Assembly (NCBI GenBank): GCA_910586735.1
Contig: CAJUJW010000021.1
Span: forward strand, 1 to 39,776
Length of the DNA stretch: 39,776 nt
Direction of reading: 5' to 3'
DNA from: an uncultured Oscillibacter sp.
Lineage (GTDB): Bacteria; Bacillota; Clostridia; Oscillospirales; Oscillospiraceae
Below, one piece after another: positions 24,861-33,529 of the stretch. The position numbers and the translations under genes were made by a program. Below the pieces are notes generated by a model, which was not told the DNA's origin, did not search any database, and saw only the letters and a program-made list of their open reading frames with translations. Every line of letters begins with the position of its first letter. The first letter of the stretch is position 1.

Positions 24861-25935
24861 CTCCTCAAGGCGGCGGCTGGCCGCCGTGTTCCGGGCCATG
24901 GAGGACTTGGGCCTGAAACAGACCGTCGTCACGGACGAAACCGCCCTGTTTTATCTCCTGGGCCAGCGGGTGGAGCCCATGGAGCGCTGCGCCGCCCTGC
25001 TCCTCACGGAGGGGGGCGTGGCCCACGCCTTTATGAACCGGCTCTTCCGCTTCCACCCTCCCCAGGGCGTGGTCCTCCACGAGTACCAGGACGGGGAGGA
25101 CGTATACGCCATGCTGGCTGCCCATCTCTCCCCCGGGGAGCTGGGCATCGATGGAAGCTGGCCCAGCCGCCACACCATCGCCCTGCTGGAGCGGCGGCGG
25201 GACCTGGTCCCCGTTCTGGGGTCCGCCCCCGTGGACCTGGCCCGGACGCGCAAGGACGAGGAGGAGCAGGCCCTTCTCCTCCAGGCGGGGGAAACGGCAG
25301 ACCGGGCGCTGGCCTTCGGGTTCTCCCGCCTCTCCCCGGAGGAGAGCGAAGCGGACCTGGCCCGGGCGCTTGACGGCTTCTTTCTCGCCCAGGGCGGCAG
25401 GCAGGCGGGCCAGTACCAGGTTGTGTGCTTTGGCCCCAGCGCCGCCGACCCCCACCATGTGCCCGGAGAAGCCCGTCCCCGGCCTGGGGACGCGGTACTG
25501 CTGGACCTGGTGTACCCCATAAACGGCTATTGGTGCGACGTGACCCGAACGGTCTTCTACCGCCGGGTCAGCCCCCGTCACCGGGAAATCTACCAGCTGG
25601 TGCGCCGCGCTCAGCAAACCGGCGCCGCGCTGGTCCGTCCGGGCGTGAAACTCCGAGATGTGGACGCCGCGGTTCGAGGCGTCATCGCCGCCGGGGGCTA
25701 TGGGGACGCGTTCCTCACCCGCACGGGCCACGGCGTGGGTCTGTCCGTCCACGAGGCGCCGGAGGTCAGCGCCTCCAGTGAAACCACGGCGGAACCCGGA
25801 ATGGTGTTTTCCATCGAGCCTGGAATTTATCTCTCCGGGGACGTGGGGATCCGTATTGAGGACCTGGTGCTGGTGACGGAGGACGGATGCCGCCGCCTGA
25901 CCCATTTTCCACGGGAGCTGCAAATCGCCGGATAA
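24838..25935 (+). CDS. M24B family Xaa-Pro aminopeptidase
   Basis: 365 residues from ATG 24838, overlapping gntR by 23 bp; no strong ribosome site is visible, so translation may be coupled. Homology begins at about residue 11 (RRRLAAVFRAMEDLGL). The pita-bread fold metal ligands are all present: the two Asp of LLDLVYPINGYWCDVTRT, His of TGHGVGLSVHE, Glu of FSIEPGIY and Glu of GIRIEDLVLV. It removes the first residue from peptides with Pro in position two, which other aminopeptidases of the locus leave. Ends at a bidirectional terminator. Confidence 0.93.
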   Translation: MPSGRRTDSSRRRLAAVFRAMEDLGLKQTVVTDETALFYLLGQRVEPMERCAALLLTEGGVAHAFMNRLFRFHPPQGVVLHEYQDGEDVYAMLAAHLSPGELGIDGSWPSRHTIALLERRRDLVPVLGSAPVDLARTRKDEEEQALLLQAGETADRALAFGFSRLSPEESEADLARALDGFFLAQGGRQAGQYQVVCFGPSAADPHHVPGEARPRPGDAVLLDLVYPINGYWCDVTRTVFYRRVSPRHREIYQLVRRAQQTGAALVRPGVKLRDVDAAVRGVIAAGGYGDAFLTRTGHGVGLSVHEAPEVSASSETTAEPGMVFSIEPGIYLSGDVGIRIEDLVLVTEDGCRRLTHFPRELQIAG

Positions 25936-25983
25936 AACGCAGCGGCGGCGGGAAGCCTGGAAAGGGCTTCCCGCCGCGTTTTA
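25934..25983. terminator. Bidirectional terminator between convergent operons
   Basis: A 13-bp perfect stem (GCGGCGGGAAGCC at 25945-25957 with its complement at 25965-25977), with AAAAC on the left and GTTTTAG on the right, serves both the M24 gene and the M29 gene. Confidence 0.85.
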
Positions 25984-25985
25984 GT

Positions 25986-27230
25986 TTAAAAGGCCCAGGT
26001 TCCCTGACGGAAAATCGGGACCTCCCGCCCGTCGGTACACACGGCGTCCACCGCCGTATCCGCCGCGCCGATCATAAAATCCGCGTGAATCTGAGAATCG
26101 TTGACTCCCAGCGCCCGGCACTCCTCCAGGCTGCGGTCCAGGTGGTTTTCGATGCTGTTGATATAGCCCTTCCCCAGGGCCAGATGGCAGGCGGCGTTCT
26201 CATCGATCAGGGTGTTGTAGAACAGCACGCCGCTTTCGCTCACCGGGCTGTTCCAGGGCACCAGGGCGCACTCGCCCAGGTAGGCGCTCCCCTCGTCCCG
26301 GCCGATGATTTCGTCCAGCAGCGCCCTGTTTGTCCGCGCGTCCCACGCCACGGCTCTGCCCTCGTGGAAGCGAATCCAGAAATCCTCCGCCGACCGGCCA
26401 TGGAAGCAAAAGGGCTTTGTGCCGTAGACAACGCCCTCCGCCGCTCCCCGCATGGGCGTGATGAGGCACTCCTCCGTGGGCAGATTCGGCGTGAAGGTCA
26501 CGCCGCCCCGGGTGGTCTCCAGCACCCCTTTGAACCTGGCCTGGGGAATCATCCCCACCGTGAAATCCGTGCCGTTTCCGCTGCGGAAGCGCAGTTCTTT
26601 CAGGGGCAGGCCGTTGAGGTAGGCGCTGCGGGCCTGGAGCTCCCGGTTGTGGGCCTCCCAGTTGGCCACAGGGTCCCCCTCCACCCGGCACACCGCGAAA
26701 ATCAGCCGCCACAGCTTTTCTGCGGCCTCCTCCGTCTCCAGTTCCGGGAACAGGGACTTGGCCCAGGCCGGGCCGGGGACACAGGCAAACACCCACTGAT
26801 AGTTGTTTTCCAGGGCGTCCCGGTAGGGCTTGTAGACCGGCCAGGTCCTCCGGCCCGCCTCCCGCAGCTTCTCCTGGCCCTCCGGCCCCATGCGGTTCAG
26901 GGCGCTGGGGTCCTCGGAAATCAGGGTGATGCGGCAGGGCCGCGTCTGCGCGTAGTGCCGCCACCGGGCCTCTTCGTAGGCGTCCACGGCGCCCAGGCTC
27001 TCCAGACTGCGGTAGCGGCAGTCCAGCAGCGTCAGCGGCTGATGGTTCCACTCCACCGTCACCCGCTTCGCCCCGCAGAGGTAGCACTCCTCCACTAACC
27101 GCTCCACAAACGCCGGCTGGTCCAGCTCCGCGGTGATAAAGACCTCCTGACCGGGCTGCACATTGCCTCCCACCCGGGCGATGAGCCTCGCGTATTGCCG
27201 CAGCATATCCTGCGTTCCTGTCCGCTCCAT
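25986..27230 (-). CDS. M29 family aminopeptidase (AmpS/PepS-like)
   Basis: 414 residues. The start fits M29 (LRQYARLIARVGGNVQPGQEVFI). Metal-binding regions are seen: LPTEECLITPMRGAAEGV with the first Glu, an EGRAVAW turn, LGECALVPWNSP with the second Glu, and FYNTLIDENAACHLALGKGY with the His and Asp of the second metal. These metallo-aminopeptidases remove N-terminal residues in the cytoplasm. It converges with the M24 gene and is divergent from yitT; one operator-like palindrome lies upstream of its promoter. It is the fourth peptidase of the locus. Confidence 0.93.
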   Translation of the reverse strand: MERTGTQDMLRQYARLIARVGGNVQPGQEVFITAELDQPAFVERLVEECYLCGAKRVTVEWNHQPLTLLDCRYRSLESLGAVDAYEEARWRHYAQTRPCRITLISEDPSALNRMGPEGQEKLREAGRRTWPVYKPYRDALENNYQWVFACVPGPAWAKSLFPELETEEAAEKLWRLIFAVCRVEGDPVANWEAHNRELQARSAYLNGLPLKELRFRSGNGTDFTVGMIPQARFKGVLETTRGGVTFTPNLPTEECLITPMRGAAEGVVYGTKPFCFHGRSAEDFWIRFHEGRAVAWDARTNRALLDEIIGRDEGSAYLGECALVPWNSPVSESGVLFYNTLIDENAACHLALGKGYINSIENHLDRSLEECRALGVNDSQIHADFMIGAADTAVDAVCTDGREVPIFRQGTWAF

Positions 27231-27258
27231 GCCGCGCCCCCTCTCTTGATTTTATCAT

Positions 27259-27287
27259 ATCATACCACGGCGGCGCGGAATGCGCAA
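27259..27287 (-). promoter_or_regulatory. Promoter of the M29 aminopeptidase
   Basis: Minus strand TTGCGC (27282-27287), 17-bp spacer, TATGAT (27259-27264). The palindrome at 27303-27314 lies 16 bp upstream of the -35. Confidence 0.7.
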
Positions 27288-27302
27288 GGAGGCCCAAGAA
27301 AA

Positions 27303-27314
27303 ATTTTGCAAAAT
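27303..27314. promoter_or_regulatory. Operator-like palindrome in the M29-yitT intergenic region
   Basis: ATTTTGCAAAAT, identical to 19092-19103. It sits between the two divergent promoters. Confidence 0.65.
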
Positions 27315-27316
27315 AA

Positions 27317-27345
27317 TTGCTATTTTTTGCAAAATATGATACGCT
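27317..27345 (+). promoter_or_regulatory. Promoter of yitT with embedded operator half
   Basis: TTGCTA (27317-27322), 17-bp spacer, TACGCT (27340-27345). The spacer contains TTTTTTGCAAAATATGA, nearly the same as the spacer of the opp promoter. Confidence 0.65.
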
Positions 27346-27388
27346 GGATACCAGGGAATCCGCCATGCTTGGAAGGGAGGCTTTGCCT

Positions 27389-28249
27389 GTGAAGACCGCG
27401 CGTATTTTTAAGCAGTATCTTCTCATTACCGCCGGATGCGGAATGTATGCTCTGGGATTTTGCTGGTGCTGTCAGCCCAACTACCTGAACGTGGGCGGGT
27501 TTACCGGCGTCGCCCAGGTACTCAACGCCACTTTTCCCGTTCTGCCGGTGGGCTCCGTGACCCTGGCGCTGAACGTTCCCCTCTTTCTTCTGGGGTGGAA
27601 GTTCCTGGGGCGGCAGGCCCTGGCCGGTTCCCTTTACGCCGTGGCCCTCAGCTCTCTGATGATCGACGGGCTGAACCTCTATATGGATTTCCAGCCCATG
27701 GATCCCATTTTAGCCTGTCTGTACGGCGGGCTGCTTTACGGCGTGGCCTTCGGCGTCATGCTGCGGCAGGGGGCCACCACCGGCGGCACGGAGCTGGCCG
27801 CCCGGCTTTTGAAGCTCAAAATGGAGAGCCTGCCCATCGGCAATATCTGCCTGGTCATTGATTTGGCGGTGATCTGCGGCTACGCTCTGACCTTCGGCGG
27901 CGTGCAGCAGGCGCTGTACAGCGTGGTGACGCTGTATATCAGCACCTTTATGATGGACCGGGTGGTTTACGGCGGTTCCGCCGCGAAGATGGCCTATATC
28001 ATCAGCCGGCGCCACGAGGACATCACCCGGGAGCTGCTGGCCCAGGACCGGGGCGTCACTCTGCTGGAGGGGGTCGGGGCCTACAGCGGCGAGCGGACGG
28101 AGGTGCTCCTCTGCGCTTTCAGCCGCAGTTATGTCATCCCCTTGAAGAAGCTGGTGCAGCGCATCGATCCCGACGCCTTCGTCATCGTCTGCGACGCCCA
28201 TGAGATTTTGGGGGAGGGCTTTGGCGTTTATGAGCCTGGGGGGCTGTGA
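27389..28249 (+). CDS. YitT family membrane protein
   Basis: 286 residues. GTG at 27389 has GGGAGG eight bases upstream; an ATG at 27365 is too close to the transcription start to have a good leader. Five membrane helices carry the signature blocks NYLNVGGFTGVAQVLN and GVMLRQGATTGGTELAARLL, then a C-terminal cytoplasmic DUF2179 domain (about 200-285) ending near KKLVQRIDPDAFVIVCDAHEI. YitT proteins are probable transporters whose substrates are mostly unknown. The shared operator suggests a link to peptide use, perhaps amino-acid export. Confidence 0.9.
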   Translation: MKTARIFKQYLLITAGCGMYALGFCWCCQPNYLNVGGFTGVAQVLNATFPVLPVGSVTLALNVPLFLLGWKFLGRQALAGSLYAVALSSLMIDGLNLYMDFQPMDPILACLYGGLLYGVAFGVMLRQGATTGGTELAARLLKLKMESLPIGNICLVIDLAVICGYALTFGGVQQALYSVVTLYISTFMMDRVVYGGSAAKMAYIISRRHEDITRELLAQDRGVTLLEGVGAYSGERTEVLLCAFSRSYVIPLKKLVQRIDPDAFVIVCDAHEILGEGFGVYEPGGL

Positions 28250-28266
28250 GCGATTTTGGGAGTGAC

Positions 28267-28307
28267 TCCCGCCTTTCGAGTTTTTTGTTGAAAAGCGGGA
28301 TTTTTTG
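28267..28307 (+). terminator. Terminator of yitT
   Basis: TCCCGC (28267-28272) pairs with GCGGGA (28295-28300), extended by CTTT/AAA pairing, followed by TTTTTT. Confidence 0.75.
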
Positions 28308-28315
28308 AACGACGG

Positions 28316-29430
28316 TCAATGTTCAGCCCTGAAGGCTAAAATCTCCAGGCCCCCGCTCTCCCGCTCCTCGGCGGACAGGGTGACATCCGGGTCCGCCTTG
28401 GCCAGCGGGTCATAGGGAACCCCCTGGCCGATGAACGTAATGACCACGGACAGCAGGTCCTGAACCACCTCCACCCGCACGGTGGCGGAGCCCACGCCGG
28501 GCCGGTAGGCATAGTGGGCGAGTCTCCGAAAAGCTTGTCGATGGCAATGTCAATCTGTATCTGCGCCTTGACGGGGCAGTCCGGCGCCTCCAGCCGCGCG
28601 TCCACAAAGGCGGTGACGGCGGGGAGCAGTTCCTCCGGCGGTTTTTCGCCGTTGTCCCGCAGGACCTTTTCCAGCCGCCCCATGCCGTAGAGCTCCTTGG
28701 CGGCGTTGGTGGCCTCGGTGACGCCGTCGGTGTACTGGAAAATTTTATCTCCAGGGGACAGCTGGAGGGCACCGTGCTTGTAACGGATATTTTCCATCCC
28801 CGCCAGCACGAAGCCGGCGCGGATTTTATAAGGGGCGAAGGGCTCTCCGCCCCGGGCCAGGAAGGGAATCTCGTGTCCCGCGTTGACAAAGAGGAACTCC
28901 CCCGTGACCAGGTCCAGCACCCCCTCGAAGGCGGTGATGAAGAGCCCCTCGCTGTTGGACTCGCACAGCAGGTCGTTCACCTGGGTGAATACGGTCCCCA
29001 GGTCCGTCCCCGGCTGGGTGTGTTCCTTGATGAGGGTCTTGCCGATGACCATGAACAGCGCCGCCGGGACGCCCTTGCCGGACACGTCCGCCATCACGAT
29101 GGCCAGGTTCCGCCGGTCCACCATGAAGAAGCCGTAGAAGTCGCCCCCCACCTCCTTGGCGGGGTCCATGGAGGCGTAGACGCTGAACTCCTCCCGGGGC
29201 ATGTCCATATGGGTCATCAGCTCCTCGGTAGAGGCGGGGACAAAGACGGAGAAGCCCGCGAACTTCCCCTCAATCAGGGCGACACGCATCAGCTCCGGGC
29301 GCTCCATCCACCGCTCGTAGATTGCCTTGTCGATATACCCGGTTCCGTAGCGCTCATCGCACAGCCGCTGTATCTGGGGGTAGTATTCCATGCGCCCCGC
29401 CGCCACTTGGGGAAGTCGGTTTTCCGCCAT
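28316..29430 (-). pseudogene. SpoIIE-type phosphatase fused to an anti-sigma ATPase domain, frameshifted
   Basis: Starts at ATG 29430 with AGGAGG nine bases upstream. The phosphatase part is complete to the eye: YASMDPAKEVGGDFYGFF, VMADVSGKGVPAALFM, FVNAGHEIPFL and FQYTDGVTEATN, with the Asp residues that bind manganese. Near 28525 one extra T in CTTTTC breaks the frame; in the next frame the anti-sigma/HATPase half continues as RRLAHYAYRPGVGSATVRVEV and ESGGLEILAFRA, then stops before the usual C-terminal strands. The intact protein would dephosphorylate a STAS protein such as the one at 33876 and also act as its kinase. As read, only the phosphatase half would be made. Confidence 0.8.
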
Positions 29431-29447
29431 TTCAAAAGTCCTCCTGG

Positions 29448-30291
29448 TCACAGGATAATGGTGAGGTTGTTCACCCCGAAGGTGGTCTTGCAGTCCACCG
29501 ACGAGGCCGCCGCCGCGATCATGGCGATGCCCAGGCTGTCGTCCAGGCTGTCCAGCAGGTCCAGCCCCCGCTTCCGGCTGTGGACGGAGAAGGCGATGGC
29601 CCGCCCCGACTCCTCAAAGCGCCGGTCCAGCAAGAGGAGGCCGCTCAGCTCGGTCCGGGCCCGGCGATAGAGCGCCAGCGCCGCCGCCAGGGCCGCCCAG
29701 GACAGCGCCTCGGCCAACGTGAAGCTCAGCCAGACGCCCGCCGCCCCCATCCTCCGGGACAGCACCCAGGCGCAGGGGACAATCAGCTCGTAGGAGCGGC
29801 ACAGGGTCAGCAGATTGGCCAGCCACGTCCGCCCGGCGGAGAGGTAGTAGTTCATCAAGATGGAGGACAGCATGGTAAAGGGGACGCTCAGGGCGAACCA
29901 GACCGCCGCCGGAGGGCCTGGCTCTCAATCTGCCGGAGGCTTCCGCTGTCCCGCTCGCTGGTGAAGACCCCCACAAAGGGGGCGGTAGTTTGGGCCAGGC
30001 CGTTGACGGGAATCAGGGCCACGGTCCGAAGGACGCCGCACAGGTTGTTCGGCGCGGCGGGACTTCCGGCGGTGAGGAACCGCAGAGTCTGGGCCCGGAC
30101 CCTGGACAGGCCGCACAGGCGGAAGGACCCCCGGAGCAGAAGCCGCCAGCCCCAGGAACAGCGCCCCGGACTGCCGGTGCCGCCCTTCCAGCTTCAGGAG
30201 GAAGCAGGGCGGACAGGGGGGCCCGGCGGAAGGTGACGGTGAGGAAGCGCCGGCTGTCCTGGAGCCCGGCGGCGGATGGGGCTTTGTTCAT
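29448..30291 (-). pseudogene. MATE-type transporter with ATPase-like C-terminus, broken
   Basis: ATG 30291 has GGAGG six bases upstream and starts MNKAPSAAGLQDSRRFLTVT, but the frame soon drifts. Pieces in other frames read CGVLRTVALIPVNGLAQTTA and then, from 29880 down, ILMNYYLSAGRTWLANLLT with SYELIVPCAWVLSRRMGA, which look like late MATE helices. The last 50 residues (DSLGIAMIAAAASSVDCKTT, then NNLTIIL) resemble the closing strands of an HATPase domain whose middle is missing. At least two frameshifts and one deletion are needed to explain it. The MATE call is moderate; the ATPase tail is tentative. Confidence 0.6.
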
Positions 30292-30327
30292 TGGGGGCCT
30301 CCGTTTCATCGGGTGTTCTCCCGGCGC

Positions 30328-30681
30328 TCAGGTGGGGTTGTGTACGTAAAAATAGCGGCAGGAGGGGTGCAGCCAGCCGCCTACGGTGGGCTGGCCGTGG
30401 AAGTATTTGCAGGTGGAGCAGTTGTGGATCTCCTCCTCGTCCATGAAGCCGCCGAACTGCGCCATGTAGACGCATCCCTTCCCGGAGGACGGCCCGGTTC
30501 CGGTATGGCCGCAGGAGTTGCAGATGTACTTGCCGCAGATATCGTAAGGGTCCACCTCGTAGGGAAGCCCCTTCATAATGGCCACGGCCTTCCCCAGCGG
30601 GGACTGTCCGCCGGAGGCGGCGTTCAGCTCCCCGCCGCCGATGGGGCTCTCCGGCCCCTTGTTCCGAATGTCCTCGCTCAT
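30328..30681 (-). CDS. Small Cys-rich protein with a Gly-Gly leader-like start
   Basis: 117 residues; AGGGGGAG lies upstream of the ATG and no frame damage is seen. Residues 1-25 (ending GGGELNAASGG) look like a double-glycine leader of the kind cut by C39 peptidases. The rest carries seven Cys in pairs: ICGKYICNSCGH, KGC, NCSTC and SC, with aromatic residues at the end (CRYFYVHNP). This would fit a zinc-ribbon-like or disulfide-bonded exported peptide. It sits between decayed exporter genes and may be the cluster's surviving product gene. I do not know a named family for it. Confidence 0.7.
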   Translation of the reverse strand: MSEDIRNKGPESPIGGGELNAASGGQSPLGKAVAIMKGLPYEVDPYDICGKYICNSCGHTGTGPSSGKGCVYMAQFGGFMDEEEIHNCSTCKYFHGQPTVGGWLHPSCRYFYVHNPT

Positions 30682-30708
30682 GCCCGCTCCCCCTGCTTGG
30701 CCGAGGCA

Positions 30709-31044
30709 TCAACGTCTTTGAGCCATGGCGCTGCCCAATCCACCCATCCCGGTATTTAACACCGCCCGCCACGCCCGGGCCAGGGCCCCCAGGGACCCGG
30801 TCCAGAACATACGGGACACCACCAGGAAGATGAACAGGGGCAGGAGCGCCCCCATCAGCTCCATGAGCAGCTGGGTGACGCCGTTGGCCTGTTCGATGAA
30901 CTCCGCCACCCGCCGGGCCCGGTCCCCCAGAATCAGCAGCGCCCCGCCCACCAGGGAGGCCAGCGGGATGATCTGCATGGAGTCGTTGCGCATGAAGGGG
31001 GTCGCCACGTCCGTGGGGAACAGGCTCAGCAGGGGCCGCTTTTT
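30709..31044 (-). pseudogene. Dicarboxylate/amino-acid:cation symporter fragment
   Basis: A minus-strand frame reads LSLFPTDVATPFMRNDSMQI, then LASLVGGALLILGDRARRVAEF and a hydrophobic helix LLMELMGALLPLFIFLVV. This resembles the middle of the DAACS (glutamate/serine-sodium) symporter family, where NxLQII and a helix with KLxPIGVF-like sequence occur. Only about 110 of roughly 400 residues are left, bounded by an upstream stop at 31045-31047. It cannot form a transporter. Confidence 0.6.
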
Positions 31045-31060
31045 TTACCGGCAGGAAGGG

Positions 31061-32280
31061 TCAGCCCTTCTCCGGTGGGGAAAACTCGCTGGTGTACTTC
31101 CGCTGGGCTTGCTTTTCATGGGCTAGGACTCGATCGCGCTTCCTAGTAATAGGGTCTACAAAGCCTTTGCCCCCCGCCGCCCAGGCGTCGTCCATGGTCA
31201 GCCAGGGGGCGGAGATGACGATGTTGGAGTAGATGTCCCCCGAGAAGAGCTTCCCGTCCTGCATCACCACGCCTACGCGCCGCCGCAGGCTCTTGAGGTC
31301 GATGGTGCTCAGGTCCTTCCCGTCGTAGTAGACGGCCCCCTTCTGGGGGGGTCTCGAAGCCCAGCAGAAGCCGCATGAGGTTGGACTTGCCGCAGCCCAT
31401 GGCCCCCACAATGGCCACGTACTGGCCGGGCCGGATTTTCAAAGAGAGGCCGTCGATGACGTTGGGCATTCCCTCCCGGTAGCGGAAGGAGGCGTTGTTC
31501 AGCTCGATGCCCCCGGAGAGGCGGGTCAGGACCTGCTTGCTCTCGGACACCTCCGGCACGGCTTCCAGTATGGGCTTCGCCATCTCCAGGATAGGCCTCA
31601 GCTCCGCCGCCGTCAGCGCCACGGAGGTCAGGGACAGAAAGGCCCCGGAGACCATGCCGCAGGCGGCGTTGAAGGCGTAGTAATCCGAGACGGACACGCC
31701 AGGGCGGGCAGGGCCAGACCCGGGGCGTAGGCCGCGATCTGGGGCAGGTACAGCAGGGAGAACAGGCTGGTCAGGGCCGTGGACAGCACCGTGGACACCA
31801 GCATGTCGCAAAGGGTGTTTACGTACTCCGCCTTGGAGGACAGCCCGCCGGACCCGCAGGTCTTGAAGAAGTCCGGCGGCAGGGAGAGAATGCGCATCAT
31901 GGTGGCCGCCTGGGCGGAGAGGCTGAGCCGGGTGTTGATTCTGGCCAGCAACAGCTCCTGCACGGATCCAAACAGCAGGGCCCCGGCCCTGGCGCAGAGC
32001 AGGAAGCCCCCCGCCGCCAGCAGAACCCGCACGCTTCCGCCGGGCCGCAGCAGGTACTCCAGCCGCTCCTCCAGGTTCCGGACGCTCTCGGGGACCTCCC
32101 GGAGGGGCACGTGATAGAATTTCAGAATCTCCTCCACGGCGTTCTGGGCGGCCCGGCGGCCGTCTCCGGCTTTGGTGCCCGTCACCGCCCCGCCACCTGG
32201 AACAGCGCGCCGGGCAGGACCTCGTCGTCCCGCTGCCGGCGCTGCTGAATCTGTTCGTCAAACCAGCCTATGGCGCTCAC
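31061..32280 (-). pseudogene. NHLM-type export ABC permease/ATPase, multiply frameshifted
   Basis: From GTG 32280 the frame reads GWFDEQIQQRRQRDDEVLPG, like the start of the second ABC protein of NHLM bacteriocin systems. It shifts to EEILKFYHVPLREVPESV, jumps by deletion to permease helices with MMRILSLPPDFFKT and LCDMLVSTVLSTALTSLFSL, shifts again to SVSDYYAFNAACGMVSGAFL and the ATPase start (Walker A GAMGCGKSN), and shifts once more to KGAVYYDGKDLSTIDLKSLR. The signature, Walker B and C-terminus are gone; the last 34 codons (from about 31165) are unrelated. Non-functional. Confidence 0.8.
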
Positions 32281-32296
32281 CCCCCCTAATGGGTCG

Positions 32297-33242
32297 TTAC
32301 TCGTTCAATATCAGCTGAGTATAAGTCCCGCCCAGGGCGCCGGAGAGCTTGCCGGAGGTCTCGGCCTCCTGGGGGGCGGCTTCCGTGTCGGAGGGGTAGT
32401 CCATCACGTCCTCCACCCGCTCCATCTGGGGGCGCATCTCCTGGAGGGTCTGTCCCGCCCCGATGAGCTGGGAGGCCGGGGCCGTGAAAGCCCCCAGGAA
32501 GCCCTAAAAGGCCAGGAGCATGCCGGTGGTGAACCGGCCCTCCATGGCCAGCCACACGCCGAGAATCAGCACCGCCGTCTCCGCGGCCATGGAGACCAGG
32601 GCCGGCAGGAAGGGAACCAGCCACTCCGGGTTCTCCCCGGTGAGGAGCTGGTCCAGGAAAATCCGGAAGAAGGCGGGGTTGATGATGCCGAAGAGGGAGG
32701 CGATGGCGGCGGTCAGCGCCGCGAAGGCCACGGCGCCCCCCGCCCCTTTCAGCCTCCGCCGGGCGAAGGACAGCATGCTCTTGGGCCGCCCCTCGGGCCG
32801 GAAGTCCTCCTCCCGCCTCGAACTGGAGGCACATGCAGGTAAAGCTCTTGTCGAACTCCTCCATAGACACGGCGCAGGTTCCACGGGCGGGGCCGTTCAG
32901 CAGAGCCTGCCCCCGATGGAAGCCGCACAGAACCACGAAGTGGTTGAAGTTCCAGTGGAGGATGCAGGGGAATTGCCCGTGGGTTTGCAGGTCCTCGGGC
33001 TCAAAGCGGTAGCCCTTGGCGGTGAGCCCGTAGTTCCGGGCGGCCCGGAGGAGGTTCCGGGCGTTGGACCCGTCCCGGGACACGCCGCAGTCCCGCCGGA
33101 CCTGCTCCAGGGGAATCCATTTTCCATAGTAAGCCAGAACCATGGCCAGGCAGGCCGCGCCGCACTCCAGGGCCTCCAGCTGCATCACCACCGGCACCTT
33201 GGCGCGGCCCCGGGTCACGGGGCGCTTGATGTTCTTTCCCAT
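32297..33242 (-). pseudogene. NHLM-type peptidase-containing ABC exporter (C39), broken
   Basis: ATG 33242 opens a C39 peptidase domain with VPVVMQLEALECGAACLAMV (Gln21, Cys27) and HWNFNHFVVL (His101). The expected catalytic Asp of the DPA motif is Gly117 (LLNGPARG). Near 32812 the frame shifts; the permease continues as SMLSFARRRLKGAGGAV and IINPAFFRIFLDQLLTGENP. TAG at 32504-32506 replaces a Gln codon between FTTGMLLAF and GFLGAFTAP. The frame ends GGTYTQLILNE, which looks like the true C-terminus, so an internal deletion has removed the whole ATPase domain. The intact protein would cut Gly-Gly leaders and export peptides. Confidence 0.85.
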
Positions 33243-33251
33243 GATTCCGCC

Positions 33252-33421
33252 TCAGTTGATGACAAAAGACATGGGGGCCACGCTCTACAGCGTAAGGACC
33301 CCCTGATACACGCCGTCCGGCAGGTCCAGACCCCCGGCCCGGCGGAGCGGACGTAGTCGTTCAGCTCCTCCGGGGAGGAGAGCTGCTGAACGCTCTTTTC
33401 CCGAAAAATTTGACGTTCCAT
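33252..33421 (-). pseudogene. NHLM-type HlyD-like secretion protein, both ends only
   Basis: ATG 33421 starts MERQIFREKSVQQLSSPEEL then NDYVRSAGPGVWT, the N-terminus of the membrane-fusion protein of NHLM systems. After a shift, DGVYQGVLTL, a TAG stop, and SVAPMSFVIN follow and end just before the ABC exporter gene. The membrane helix, coiled coil and barrel, some 200 residues or more, are missing, so about 33 N-terminal and 25 C-terminal codons remain. Assignment of the C-terminal piece is inferred from its position. Confidence 0.65.
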
Positions 33422-33529
33422 TCAATCTCTTCTTTCTGCCGCTCAGTCGTCCGGCTCTTGACAGGGGCCGCGAAAGCCCTGAATAATGGGGCCATCCCAT
33501 AATGAATGCGGAAAGGAAGGATGTCCCCC

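Noticed and set aside
28510..28540. Frameshift in the SpoIIE-ATPase gene considered as programmed
   Set aside because: There is no slippery site plus pseudoknot that I can see, the ATPase C-terminus is also truncated, and neighbouring genes are broken too.
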